DNA from: Bacillota bacterium
GTDB taxonomy: Bacteria; Bacillota; Bacilli; Paenibacillales; UBA4045
Assembly (NCBI GenBank): GCA_023441055.1
Contig: JAEZQY010000048.1
Location: 1 to 64,000 of the forward strand
DNA: 64,000 nt
Reading direction: 5' to 3'
A program made the translations under genes and the position numbers. Below the pieces are notes generated by a model that was given only the letters and a program-made list of their open reading frames with translations, did no database searches and was not told where the DNA came from. Shown here in pieces: positions 33,822-42,192 of this stretch; within the stretch, counting starts at the first letter, position 1, and every line of letters starts with the position of its first letter.

Positions 33822-33841
33822 GGGATCATTTAGTGAATCAT

Positions 33842-35200
33842 TTAGCGGGGGCGCCGATCCCAGCTGTCTATCAAGCGTTGATTCCAGTTGTCTGCTGCTT
33901 CCGATTCCTCGAACAAGGCCATAATCTCGCGCTGAAGTATACCCAGCTTAATTGCAAGCTCAGGATCCGACCTGAAGGATTGGCCGACCGCATCTGCTGG
34001 GTCGGCCCTTCTCATGCCGCTAGTCATCGCATCAATCCATTGAAAGGCCTCTTCCGCATGCTGGGAGGTAGCGGACACTGCAAGGCTTGTACCGCTAATC
34101 CAGCCGCCTCTGCGTTCATTATCTGTTCGAACTAATGAGTAACGATATTCCATCATTCTCGGCCGCTGATTGAGCAGCTCAGACTGCCTCATTATCAGTA
34201 CAGGCAGCAAGCCTGCGTCGAATCGCATCCACATCTGCTCGTTCGATAATTGCCGCTGATAGAGGAGCGGCACCTGGGCCTCTTCCTTGCTCGATTGTTC
34301 CGGCAGCTCCTGTTGATCGGATTCCTCTGACTGATCCGGCTGCTGATCATCAGGCAGGATCTGATGACCGAACAGTTGCTTGATTAGCTGTTCACTGTCT
34401 CCGGCGATCTGCGGCATACCACCTATTGCTTGCTCCCAGCCTCCCCCAAGCATCCAAATAAGCGAGATAAAGGCAAGGGGATCCTCGGGCGACACATACA
34501 GGATACCGGTCGAAACGGTGTCACGTTCCTGCAGGCCGTCATCCTCTATGTCATCCATATCCGCCATGTCTTCCTGGTTAACGTTTGCTTCCTCTTCAGC
34601 CTGTATACGAGATTGTTGATACGCCATCCACTCTGATAAACTGCTCGGAATAAGCCCTGTTGCTTCGTCCTTGAGAACACGTTCATTCACAACAGCAACA
34701 TACGGATCCGATGCATACGGATCCGCCCAGACGTAATTATTCCATTGCAGCAGCTCATCCAAGTTCCCGTTCTTTACCTTAATATATCGTTCCAGTTGAT
34801 GGGAGAGATAACCGGCCGATGCAAATTCATTCACCCAAATATAGTCTAACAGCATGATATCCGGATTATCGCCAAGCCTGGCGTGCTGCTTGAGATAAGA
34901 ATAAGCGTCTGATGACGAATAGTTGGTAATATCGACATGAAGATTAGGGCGCTTCTCCAGATATTGCGCATTCATCGACTCCAGCTCTCTGAGCTCCTTA
35001 TCATTCAGATGTACGATAGCGGTGAGATGAACGTACTGATCGAGCGGATCCCCTGAGTCCAGGGAATCCGAGCCTGACACCTGCAGCGCGACCTCGCGAG
35101 CTGACGATGAAGGCCCGGGATCTCCAACCAGCTGTGTAACGAGCAGCATGCACAGCAATATGATTGAAATCGTAATGATCACATTCCGACGTGTAGACAC
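33842..35200 (-). CDS. Membrane-anchored family-1 solute-binding-like protein
   Basis: A 452-residue protein with an N-terminal anchor (about 7-25) but no lipobox Cys, and an extracytoplasmic domain resembling ABC sugar-binding proteins: LTAIVHLNDKELRELESMNAQYLEKRPNLHVDI, DIMLLDYIWVNEFASAGYL and GGWISGTSLAVSATSQHAEEAFQWIDAM. Two strongly acidic, Gln-rich stretches interrupt it (about 203-228 and 288-316). No permease or ATPase gene is nearby, so a sensing role is possible. GTG at 35200 is 7 nt from AAGGAG; the ATG at 35206 is too close to it. It converges on the coiled-coil gene with a 20-bp gap. Confidence 0.75.
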   Translation of the reverse strand: MSTRRNVIITISIILLCMLLVTQLVGDPGPSSSAREVALQVSGSDSLDSGDPLDQYVHLTAIVHLNDKELRELESMNAQYLEKRPNLHVDITNYSSSDAYSYLKQHARLGDNPDIMLLDYIWVNEFASAGYLSHQLERYIKVKNGNLDELLQWNNYVWADPYASDPYVAVVNERVLKDEATGLIPSSLSEWMAYQQSRIQAEEEANVNQEDMADMDDIEDDGLQERDTVSTGILYVSPEDPLAFISLIWMLGGGWEQAIGGMPQIAGDSEQLIKQLFGHQILPDDQQPDQSEESDQQELPEQSSKEEAQVPLLYQRQLSNEQMWMRFDAGLLPVLIMRQSELLNQRPRMMEYRYSLVRTDNERRGGWISGTSLAVSATSQHAEEAFQWIDAMTSGMRRADPADAVGQSFRSDPELAIKLGILQREIMALFEESEAADNWNQRLIDSWDRRPR

Positions 35201-35296
35201 AATCATGCTCCTTTATTCCAATTACGAAAGCGCATACTTTTATTGTACCATAAGAAATTCATTCAGGAGAATCATTTTCGAGACGTAATTTTACTG

Positions 35297-36640
35297 CTAT
35301 AACAGCTCAGTGGCCAGCTGAGCAAGCAGGGAACGCTCGCCCTTCTCCAGGGTGATATGACCGCTGACCGATTCATTCTTGAAGCGCTCTACCACATGCG
35401 TAAGTCCATTGCTTAGCACGTCCAGATAAGGATGGTCAATCTGCTCCGGATCGCCCATTAGGACAATCTTGCTTCCCTGACCGACTCGCGATACGATCGT
35501 CTTCAATTCATGCTTGGACAGGTTTTGAGCCTCGTCAATAATAATAAACTGACTGGGGATTGATCGCCCGCGAATATAAGTGAGCGCCTCGACTTGAATG
35601 CTACCTAAACCAGCAAGAATCTTATCGATGTCGCCATTCTTCTTCGTATCGAATAGGAACTCCAGATTATCGTAGATCGGCTGCATCCAAGGGCGCAGCT
35701 TCTCCTCCTTCTCACCTGGCAAGTACCCGATATCCTTACCCATTGGAACTACGGGTCTGGCGATCAGCAGCTTCTTATACTTGTGTTCATCCTCTACCTT
35801 CAGCAAACCAGCTGCCAGAGCCAGAAGCGTCTTGCCTGTGCCAGCGCGTCCCGTTAATGTAACGAGGGGGATATCATCATTGAGGAGCAGCTCCAGCGCC
35901 ATTCTCTGCTGGACGTTGCGAGCCGTTATCCCCCAGACCGGGTCATTGCTCAGATACATGGGCTCCAGCTTATTGACATCCTTATTGATCTTAAGCAACG
36001 CAGACTTGGTCGTGCCGAGTTCATCCTTCAGGATAACGAATTCATTCGCGCGGAAGTGATGCTGCGCCGACAGCGATTGAATCGGCAGTGACCGGTACGA
36101 ATAGAACTCATCAATTAGACCAGGATGAACATATAAGGTAACGTAGCCGGTATACATCTCGTCGGTCTCGACAATATGATCCGTCAGATAATCCTCAGCT
36201 GTAATCCCCATCACATCAGCCTTGATTCGCACAAGCGTATCCTTACTCACTAGAATAACTGGCCGATATTTCTTCCTCGACTTGCGTTTCTCCTGTTCCT
36301 CCAGCTGATAATTCAGTGCGACAGCCAGTATTCGATTGTCATTCGTCATCTCGCCGAATAATTCTTGTGTTCGCGTATAGCATCTATGATTCAGCTCAAC
36401 CTTCAGTGTCCCTCCATTGTCCAGCGCAACACCATCATGCAGATGCCCCTTCTCCCTAAGATCATCGAGCAACCTGGACACATAACGCGCATGACGTCCC
36501 ACTTCATCTGCTTGCCGCTTCTTCGTATCCATCTCCTCCAACACGACTGCAGGGATAATCACTTCATTATCCTGAAAGGCAAATATGGAATGTGGATCAT
36601 GCAGCAGAACATTCGTATCCAGCACGAATATCTTCGCCAT
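35297..36640 (-). CDS. ylaK: PIN domain-PhoH ATPase (YlaK)
   Basis: A 447-residue fusion of an N-terminal PIN ribonuclease domain (about 1-140; IFVLDTNVLLHDPHSIFAF with acidic residues in DTN and EEMD) and a C-terminal PhoH ATPase/helicase domain (about 230-445; Walker A GRAGTGKTLLA, Walker B FIIIDEAQN). PhoH2-type fusions have RNA helicase and ribonuclease activity in mycobacteria. GGAGG precedes the ATG at 36640 by 8 nt; 16 further upstream codons are open. It is divergent from ylaJ, its usual neighbour in B. subtilis. Confidence 0.93.
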   Translation of the reverse strand: MAKIFVLDTNVLLHDPHSIFAFQDNEVIIPAVVLEEMDTKKRQADEVGRHARYVSRLLDDLREKGHLHDGVALDNGGTLKVELNHRCYTRTQELFGEMTNDNRILAVALNYQLEEQEKRKSRKKYRPVILVSKDTLVRIKADVMGITAEDYLTDHIVETDEMYTGYVTLYVHPGLIDEFYSYRSLPIQSLSAQHHFRANEFVILKDELGTTKSALLKINKDVNKLEPMYLSNDPVWGITARNVQQRMALELLLNDDIPLVTLTGRAGTGKTLLALAAGLLKVEDEHKYKKLLIARPVVPMGKDIGYLPGEKEEKLRPWMQPIYDNLEFLFDTKKNGDIDKILAGLGSIQVEALTYIRGRSIPSQFIIIDEAQNLSKHELKTIVSRVGQGSKIVLMGDPEQIDHPYLDVLSNGLTHVVERFKNESVSGHITLEKGERSLLAQLATELL

Positions 36641-36751
36641 TATGAATTCCTCCTCATCAATTACGGCGTTCAGCCATGAACTATACATAGTTAACGAGCG
36701 TTGCGGTAATCCTAACTTAGAGGATGAAAAGGAACAGAAAGGACGATCATT

Positions 36752-37309
36752 ATGCGATTGTTGCTGACTATCCTGATAACTGCCATAGCGTTGTTCACAT
36801 CAGGGTGCGCATCAGGCGGGAATACAGGAGAACCCGCCTCTCCAACTGATTCGAACGGACTTGCCACGCAGCAGATTCGAAGTGAGCAGACTGCGCCTTC
36901 CAAGCCGGAAATTAATAATTCGGAGAAGGTGTCAGAGCGGCTGGAGCGGCTCGCTGAATCCGTGCCTCACGTCAAGAATGCTACTTGTGTAGTGATCGGG
37001 AATACAGCCATTGTTGGGATTGACGTACAGGGCGATCTTGAACGTGCCAGAGTTGGCACGATCAAGTACTCGGTGGCCGAGGCGCTTCGCAAGGACCCTC
37101 ATGGTCTATACGCGATAGTGACAGCTGATCTCGATATGAGACACCGGCTGAGGGAGATCAGGCAGGACATCCAGCTGGGTCATCCCATCAGCGGATTCGC
37201 GGATGAATTGGCCGATATGATCGGCAGAATCATCCCGCAGCTCCCCAGAGACATCACCCCCTTGGACGGGGAGCAGGAGACGCGCAGCCAGACCGAGCGT
37301 CTTCCATGA
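36752..37309 (+). CDS. ylaJ: YhcN/YlaJ-family sporulation lipoprotein
   Basis: A 185-residue lipoprotein: signal ending TSGC (Cys19), a Ser/Thr/Pro-rich linker to about 60, then the YhcN/YlaJ domain (ERLERLAESVPHVKNATCVVIGNTAIVGIDV, about 70-160). Members are found in the spore inner membrane and affect germination or outgrowth modestly. AGGA lies about 8 nt before the ATG. It is divergent from ylaK and ends at a strong terminator shared with the convergent FMN-binding protein gene. Confidence 0.9.
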   Translation: MRLLLTILITAIALFTSGCASGGNTGEPASPTDSNGLATQQIRSEQTAPSKPEINNSEKVSERLERLAESVPHVKNATCVVIGNTAIVGIDVQGDLERARVGTIKYSVAEALRKDPHGLYAIVTADLDMRHRLREIRQDIQLGHPISGFADELADMIGRIIPQLPRDITPLDGEQETRSQTERLP

Positions 37310-37320
37310 AATCTTCATAG

Positions 37321-37360
37321 AGAAAGCCTAGTTATGAACCATAACTAGGCTTTCTTCATG
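37321..37360. terminator. Bidirectional terminator between ylaJ and the FMN-binding protein gene
   Basis: A 16-bp perfect stem (37321-37336 with 37340-37355) and 3-nt loop, with T-rich flanks on both sides (TTTCTT plus, TTTCTCT minus). The minus-strand gene's last codons and its stop (37345-37347) form part of the stem. Confidence 0.92.
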
Positions 37361-37797
37361 GCAGCGAAAACCTGGTTGTCCAGCTTCTCTGCTGCTCGCT
37401 TATCATAAGTTTTCTCATACTCAGGCTCAACGGAGATACGTGAACCGTAGAACATGCTCTCTCTGACAAATTCGATCGTGATATCGTAACAAGCAAGCTT
37501 GAACGGCACTTCCTCGAGCGCCTCGACCCGCATCACTGCGCTGCCGTACACCGTATACACCGTATGCTCGGCGAAGAAGGTCGCAGTCACCTTCGGGTTG
37601 CTCGCAATATTGCTCAGCAGCCTGGACCTGCGATCCAGCGCAAATCTGATCGTGGTCGGATCTACGGCATAAACCCAAGAGATCGCATTATTGGTCGGAC
37701 CCCCGGATTCTACGTCTATGGTAGACAGCATCACGAACGGTTCCTTCTGAAGTTTATCGAATAGCTTATCAGGCAACGCTGTCAGCGCCTCGCTCAT
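37345..37797 (-). CDS. Pyridoxamine 5'-phosphate oxidase-like FMN-binding protein
   Basis: A 150-residue split-barrel flavoprotein (PNPOx-like). Typical pieces are PFVMLSTIDVESGGPTNNAISWVYA, TIRFALDRRSRLLSNIASNPKVTATFF and YGSAVMRVEAL. The family includes FMN- and F420-dependent reductases and general stress proteins (Gsp26 type), so the reaction cannot be named. GGAGG precedes the ATG at 37797 by 8 nt; nine upstream codons are open. Its 3' end is built into a bidirectional terminator. Confidence 0.85.
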   Translation of the reverse strand: MSEALTALPDKLFDKLQKEPFVMLSTIDVESGGPTNNAISWVYAVDPTTIRFALDRRSRLLSNIASNPKVTATFFAEHTVYTVYGSAVMRVEALEEVPFKLACYDITIEFVRESMFYGSRISVEPEYEKTYDKRAAEKLDNQVFAAMKKA

Positions 37798-37856
37798 CCA
37801 ATCAGCCTCCTCACATGATAGCATGCATGTTATAGCTTAATTATAACATAAGGAGG

Positions 37857-38930
37857 TTATGGTGTTCCAGCGCTATCAGACTCAATACCCGCGATGCGAT
37901 CCTTTAATTTACTCTTCGCATTCGACATATTCTCATCCGTAACTCGGATATATGGACTGCGCCATTGTCCTTCCAGCGTGACGAACTCGATATCACTCTT
38001 CTTGATCGTCGCATACGTAGTCAAGAACATGCGCAGCTGGCTCTTCGGAATATCGGTATGCACATTGCTCCCTACCGCCTTGAAGATCTCATCCAGCTTC
38101 AGCACGCCTCCCAGCGATGTAAGCTTATCGAGCATAGCCGCCAGCACCTGCTGCTGACGAGCGTTACGCTCGATATCGCTTGACTCTGCTGTGCGCCCAT
38201 CCCCACATTTCGAAGTCGAATGCCGATAGCGCACATAACCCAGCGCATCATGGCCATTCAATACATGCAGTCCCTTCGTCAGTTGAATATTCGTGCCGTC
38301 AGCGTTGTCGATGTAACACATATTCATATCTACATCGACTTCGATGCCGCCCAGTGCATCTATGATGTCTTCGAAGGTCTTGAAATTAATCACTGTAAGA
38401 TAATCGATCGGCACATCCAGCAGGTCACCGAACATCGACTTGACCAGGCCGTCCGGGCCGCCAGGCTTATCTGCACCATTGCTTCTAGAGATCGAATAGA
38501 AGGCATTCGCCTTGCGCGCCTTATAGCCTTCAGGCTGCATGTAGAGATCACGCGGCACGGATAATACCGTGGCCTGCTTCGTCTTCGGGTGCAGCGCGAT
38601 TGCCATGATGACATCTGTATTCCGGCTTCGGGTCGCCTCTCGCGTATCCAGTCCCAATAGAAGCAGAACCATTGGCTTCTGACTCGCGCGCTCTTCCTTA
38701 GGAATTGGCAAGCCTGATTCGTCTGCGCCGATCTCGCCTAATGTGTCATCTAGCTCCATGAATAAGTATACCAAGTATCCGCCGCCCAATAGGACGGTTA
38801 TCAGGAAGATGACAAGCAGGAATTTGAGGAAGGGGCTTCGCCCTTTCCTCTTCTTCGGCTTCGGACGACTTGATCGGGACGGCATCCCAACCGGTTGATT
38901 CATTTCCAGATCTGTTCCTTTATGTCCCAT
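37857..38930 (-). CDS. LytR-CpsA-Psr (LCP) family cell-wall glycopolymer ligase
   Basis: A 357-residue membrane-anchored enzyme. A basic cytoplasmic N-terminus (about 15-32), one transmembrane helix (about 33-56) and an extracellular LCP domain (about 85-310) are seen. LCP proteins move teichoic acids or other glycopolymers from undecaprenyl pyrophosphate to peptidoglycan. Conserved parts are LLGLDTREATRSRNTDVIMAI, SVPRDLYM, INFKTFEDIIDALGGIEVDV, LNGHDALGYVRYRH and SDIERNARQQQVL, which carry the Arg/Asp residues that hold the pyrophosphate. The dispersed inverted-repeat element begins 48 bp upstream. Confidence 0.93.
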   Translation of the reverse strand: MGHKGTDLEMNQPVGMPSRSSRPKPKKRKGRSPFLKFLLVIFLITVLLGGGYLVYLFMELDDTLGEIGADESGLPIPKEERASQKPMVLLLLGLDTREATRSRNTDVIMAIALHPKTKQATVLSVPRDLYMQPEGYKARKANAFYSISRSNGADKPGGPDGLVKSMFGDLLDVPIDYLTVINFKTFEDIIDALGGIEVDVDMNMCYIDNADGTNIQLTKGLHVLNGHDALGYVRYRHSTSKCGDGRTAESSDIERNARQQQVLAAMLDKLTSLGGVLKLDEIFKAVGSNVHTDIPKSQLRMFLTTYATIKKSDIEFVTLEGQWRSPYIRVTDENMSNAKSKLKDRIAGIESDSAGTP

Positions 38931-38978
38931 GATAGCCTCTTCGAATGTTGTTATATGCTAACTATATACAAGTCCAGT

Positions 38979-39138
38979 TGAATCAATTTCATAACTACGC
39001 AAAACCTCTCAGTAGAAACTATATGCGACAACCGAGCTATGCGATTAGCTAACGGTTACGCTGTATTGACTGAGTGAATCGTTCAGATCAATATATAGTC
39101 CTCATCGTAGCTGCTTAAGCCGTTATGAAATTGATTCA
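38979..39138. repeat. 160-bp element with 17-bp inverted terminal arms
   Basis: TGAATCAATTTCATAAC (38979-38995) and its exact complement GTTATGAAATTGATTCA (39122-39138) flank 126 bp that contain no gene. The outer arm abuts the stop codon of the 93-residue gene. The layout resembles a very small MITE or a pair of convergent binding sites. No target-site duplication is obvious. This explains most of the gap 38931-39139. Confidence 0.65.
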
Positions 39139-39139
39139 G

Positions 39140-39421
39140 TTACATGCAATCATTGTATCTCGGGTTACCGTTAATGTCGTGGAGCAGCTGATACGCGAAC
39201 TCGCGGTCATAGGAGCGATGCTTCTTCTCGCCGCTGACTGCATAGTGAACCTGGAGCATATCCTCGCTGATATCGATAACCTCGACTTCCTCTACCCCAT
39301 GATCCTCAGCAAGCGCTGTGCGGAAAAACTCTACCGTCTCCCGCGCAGCGTTGTCGTCCGGGCGTTCATTCGCTACGATCTGAATCTGCAGCCAATTGAA
39401 TAGCGTATCCTCTAGCTTCAT
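39140..39421 (-). CDS. Hypothetical 93-residue protein
   Basis: A 93-residue soluble, acidic protein of alpha/beta appearance (LFNWLQIQIVANERPDDNAARETVEFFRTALAEDHGVEEVEVIDI). I recognise no family. It starts with ATG overlapping the last codon of ylaH (ATGA), so it is translationally coupled to it. The stop codon directly meets the arm of an inverted-repeat element. Probably conserved in Paenibacillaceae, but that is inference. Confidence 0.7.
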   Translation of the reverse strand: MKLEDTLFNWLQIQIVANERPDDNAARETVEFFRTALAEDHGVEEVEVIDISEDMLQVHYAVSGEKKHRSYDREFAYQLLHDINGNPRYNDCM

Positions 39422-39720
39422 GTTGTCCCACCTTTATCCGATGTTTTGGATTTCGATGTCCTGGCCAGATAGAATACGCGGAGGCGATAGATCACCATGA
39501 GCGCGATCGCCACGGACAAGCTCTGCACAATCGGCAATTGCGCCAATTGAAAAAACCAAAGCAATGCGGATCCAACCGCAATGATCAGATGCACCGCCAC
39601 ATTCTTGAGAATCGGTAGGCGGCTTACACGGAACACCGTATTATAGACAAAGGCGATCATCGCGAAAATAATCAGGTACGTAAACAGCAAATGCTCGGTC
39701 AACCAATCCTGGATCCCCAA
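39418..39720 (-). CDS. ylaH: YlaH-like membrane protein
   Basis: A 100-residue protein with three predicted helices (about 10-32, 42-60 and 66-85) and a basic tail. Size, topology and location next to typA (ylaG) match B. subtilis YlaH, of unknown function. The start is TTG with GAGG 8 nt upstream. It follows typA by 20 bp and overlaps the next gene by 4 bp. Confidence 0.82.
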   Translation of the reverse strand: MGIQDWLTEHLLFTYLIIFAMIAFVYNTVFRVSRLPILKNVAVHLIIAVGSALLWFFQLAQLPIVQSLSVAIALMVIYRLRVFYLARTSKSKTSDKGGTT

Positions 39721-39740
39721 TCTTCACACCTCAACTTACA

Positions 39741-41585
39741 TCAAGTATTCACTTCCGCGAGCTTGCGATGCTTCTCTGCGCGCTCACGATCACTTTTAAT
39801 CAGGATCTTCTTGCGCATGCGAATAGATTTCGGAGTAATCTCACACAGCTCGTCATCATTCAGATATTCCAGCGCTTCCTCCATCGTCAGCAGGCGCGGC
39901 GTCTTCATCTTCACGGTCTCTTCTTTGGTCGCCGAACGCACATTGGTGACTGCCTTCTCCCGGCAGATGTTCACGACAATATCGTTCTCGCGCGTATGCT
40001 CGCCAACCAGCATCCCTTCGTATACCTCTGTTCCCGGCATGACGAACAGTGTTCCGCGATCCTCAACATTGAGTATACCATATAAAGTCGACACGCCGTT
40101 CTCAGTCGAGATCAATACGCCCTGACGTCTTCCCCCTACATCCGATCCATAATACGGGGCATAGCTGTCGAAGGCATGATTCATAATCCCATATCCTCGG
40201 GTTAGGGTTAGGAAATTCGTGCGATACCCGATCAAGCCTCTCGCTGGGATCAAGAATTCCAGCCGAACTTGACCTGAACCGTTATTCACCATATTGACCA
40301 TCTCAGCCTTGCGGCTGCCCAGACTCTCCATGACGGAGCCCGTATGTTCCTCTGGCACATCAATCAGCAGCCGCTCCACTGGCTCCATCTTCACGCCATC
40401 AATTTCCTTCACGATGACCTCTGGCTTGGAAACCTGCAGCTCGAAGCCCTCTCTGCGCATGTTCTCGATTAGAATGCTCAGATGCAGTTCACCGCGTCCA
40501 GACACCACGAATGCATCCGGGCTGTCTGTTGCATCAACACGTAAGCTAACATCCGTCTCAATTTCACGGTATAGACGTTCCTGCAGCTTGCGTGAAGTCA
40601 CCCACTTGCCCTCTCGACCGGCGAATGGGCTATTATTAACGAGGAAGGTCATCTGCAGCGTCGGCTCATCAATCTTGAGGGGCGGCAGCGGCTCAGGATG
40701 GTTCGGATCCGCCAGCGTCTCGCCAATATTAATATCCTTAATCCCCGCAACTGCGATAATATCCCCGGCGCCAGCTCGTTCAATCTCGATCTTCTTAAGC
40801 CCCTGATAGCCGAACAGCTTCTCAATCCGCGCGGTTCTGGTCTTGCCTTCTGCTGTAATAACTGTAATGGACTGCCCCTGATTGATCTGTCCGCGATTCA
40901 CGCGGCCTACTGCGATTCGACCGAGGTATTCATTGAAATCCATAAGGGTCACCTGGAATTGCAGCGGCTTATCAAGCTGCTCTCTCGGCGACGGAATATG
41001 CTGGACGATCGTCTCATAGAGCGGCGCCATGCTCTCTGTGAGTTGATCCGGCGCTGTGCCTGACAATCCCATTAATGCTGAACCATATACGACTTGAAAA
41101 TCAAGCTGTTCATCCGAAGCGCCGAGCTCGATGAAGAGATCCAGTACCTCGTCCACAACCTCTGCGGGACGCGCATTCGGACGGTCGATCTTGTTCACGA
41201 CCACGACCGGTGTTAAGTTTTCCTCTAACGCCTTGCGCAGCACGAACTTGGTCTGAGGCATACACCCCTCGAAGGCATCCACGACGAGCAGCACGCCGTC
41301 GACCATCTTCATAATCCGTTCCACTTCGCCGCCGAAATCAGCGTGACCCGGCGTATCAACGATATTAATCAGATAGTCCTTGTAATGAATGGCTGTATTC
41401 TTCGCTAGTATCGTGATGCCGCGCTCACGCTCTAGATCGTTCGAATCCATCACCCTGTCCTGGACAGCCTCATTCGAGCGGAACGTGCCTGACTGCCGGA
41501 GCAATTGGTCTACTAGCGTTGTCTTGCCGTGATCTACGTGCGCGATAATCGCGATGTTACGCAGCTTATCTCTGTTATGCATCAT
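39741..41585 (-). CDS. typA: Ribosome-associated GTPase TypA/BipA
   Basis: A 614-residue translational GTPase that assists 50S assembly, notably at low temperature or under stress. G motifs: AHVDHGKTT (about 15-23), DTPGHADF, NKIDRP and a GSAL G5-like block. Domains II, III and V follow, with the BipA-specific C-terminus (FLIPARGLIGYRTNFLTLTRGYG). Length equals the family. The start may be either of two adjacent ATGs after GGAGAGG. Upstream is a terminator 38 bp before the ATG, so its own promoter must be short, or it relies on read-through. Confidence 0.96.
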   Translation of the reverse strand: MMHNRDKLRNIAIIAHVDHGKTTLVDQLLRQSGTFRSNEAVQDRVMDSNDLERERGITILAKNTAIHYKDYLINIVDTPGHADFGGEVERIMKMVDGVLLVVDAFEGCMPQTKFVLRKALEENLTPVVVVNKIDRPNARPAEVVDEVLDLFIELGASDEQLDFQVVYGSALMGLSGTAPDQLTESMAPLYETIVQHIPSPREQLDKPLQFQVTLMDFNEYLGRIAVGRVNRGQINQGQSITVITAEGKTRTARIEKLFGYQGLKKIEIERAGAGDIIAVAGIKDINIGETLADPNHPEPLPPLKIDEPTLQMTFLVNNSPFAGREGKWVTSRKLQERLYREIETDVSLRVDATDSPDAFVVSGRGELHLSILIENMRREGFELQVSKPEVIVKEIDGVKMEPVERLLIDVPEEHTGSVMESLGSRKAEMVNMVNNGSGQVRLEFLIPARGLIGYRTNFLTLTRGYGIMNHAFDSYAPYYGSDVGGRRQGVLISTENGVSTLYGILNVEDRGTLFVMPGTEVYEGMLVGEHTRENDIVVNICREKAVTNVRSATKEETVKMKTPRLLTMEEALEYLNDDELCEITPKSIRMRKKILIKSDRERAEKHRKLAEVNT

Positions 41586-41623
41586 TCTTATTCCTCTCCT
41601 GATACGAATCCCGTCCGATCATC

Positions 41624-41651
41624 AAAAAATGCGTCGGCAATTGACCGACGC
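41624..41651 (-). terminator. Terminator upstream of typA
   Basis: Stem GCGTCGG/CCGACGC (41631-41637, 41645-41651), 7-nt loop, then TTTTTT on the minus strand (41624-41629). It ends transcripts of the thiI-terC-membrane protein genes. Confidence 0.88.
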
Positions 41652-41714
41652 TGGACAGATAGTGATATTATACGCTTAAAGTCGACCAATCGTCAAACAT
41701 TATCACGCGCTGAC

Positions 41715-42191
41715 TCATCGATTCGTGCGATAAATCATCGCGATTCCGATGCCAATCAGCATAATTGCGATCACATATACACCGCTCGTTAGTAAGAGAG
41801 TGAACCCGAAGAAGACGCCGGAGATGACAGCCAGCGTAGTAGAAGCGGTGAGCAGCCCCCGCGGCTTGCTCGAATCGAAGATGTACGCCTCGAACAAGCC
41901 GAATGCCACCCCGAGTATGAAGCCAGGCCACAGGTAGGACATGGTGTGCCAACCGAAGATGGCGCTGTAGAAGAACATGAGCGAATAGAGGATCAGCATG
42001 CCGCCAGGGATAAGCACATGAGCGCCCTTGCCTCTGGTGAAGAAGAGGAAATGGAGGAATGCCCCGGGCAGCAGCACGAAGAGCGGCCATACATAGCCGC
42101 CCATCCGGGCGAACAGCCCAAGCTTCCCCATTAGCAGGCATACGCCAATTAGGATGACCAATACACCGCCGAAATAAGGATTCCTATTCAT
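41715..42191 (-). CDS. Polytopic membrane protein, unknown
   Basis: A 158-residue protein with about five transmembrane segments covering most of its length (GGVLVILIGVCLLMGKLGL, YVWPLFVLLPGAFLHFLFF and others). The N-terminal pattern resembles the LiaF/DUF5668 membrane domain, but the LiaF C-terminal domain is absent. It starts 1 nt after the terC stop, so coupled translation is likely. Function unknown. Confidence 0.75.
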   Translation of the reverse strand: MNRNPYFGGVLVILIGVCLLMGKLGLFARMGGYVWPLFVLLPGAFLHFLFFTRGKGAHVLIPGGMLILYSLMFFYSAIFGWHTMSYLWPGFILGVAFGLFEAYIFDSSKPRGLLTASTTLAVISGVFFGFTLLLTSGVYVIAIMLIGIGIAMIYRTNR

Positions 42192-42192
42192 G

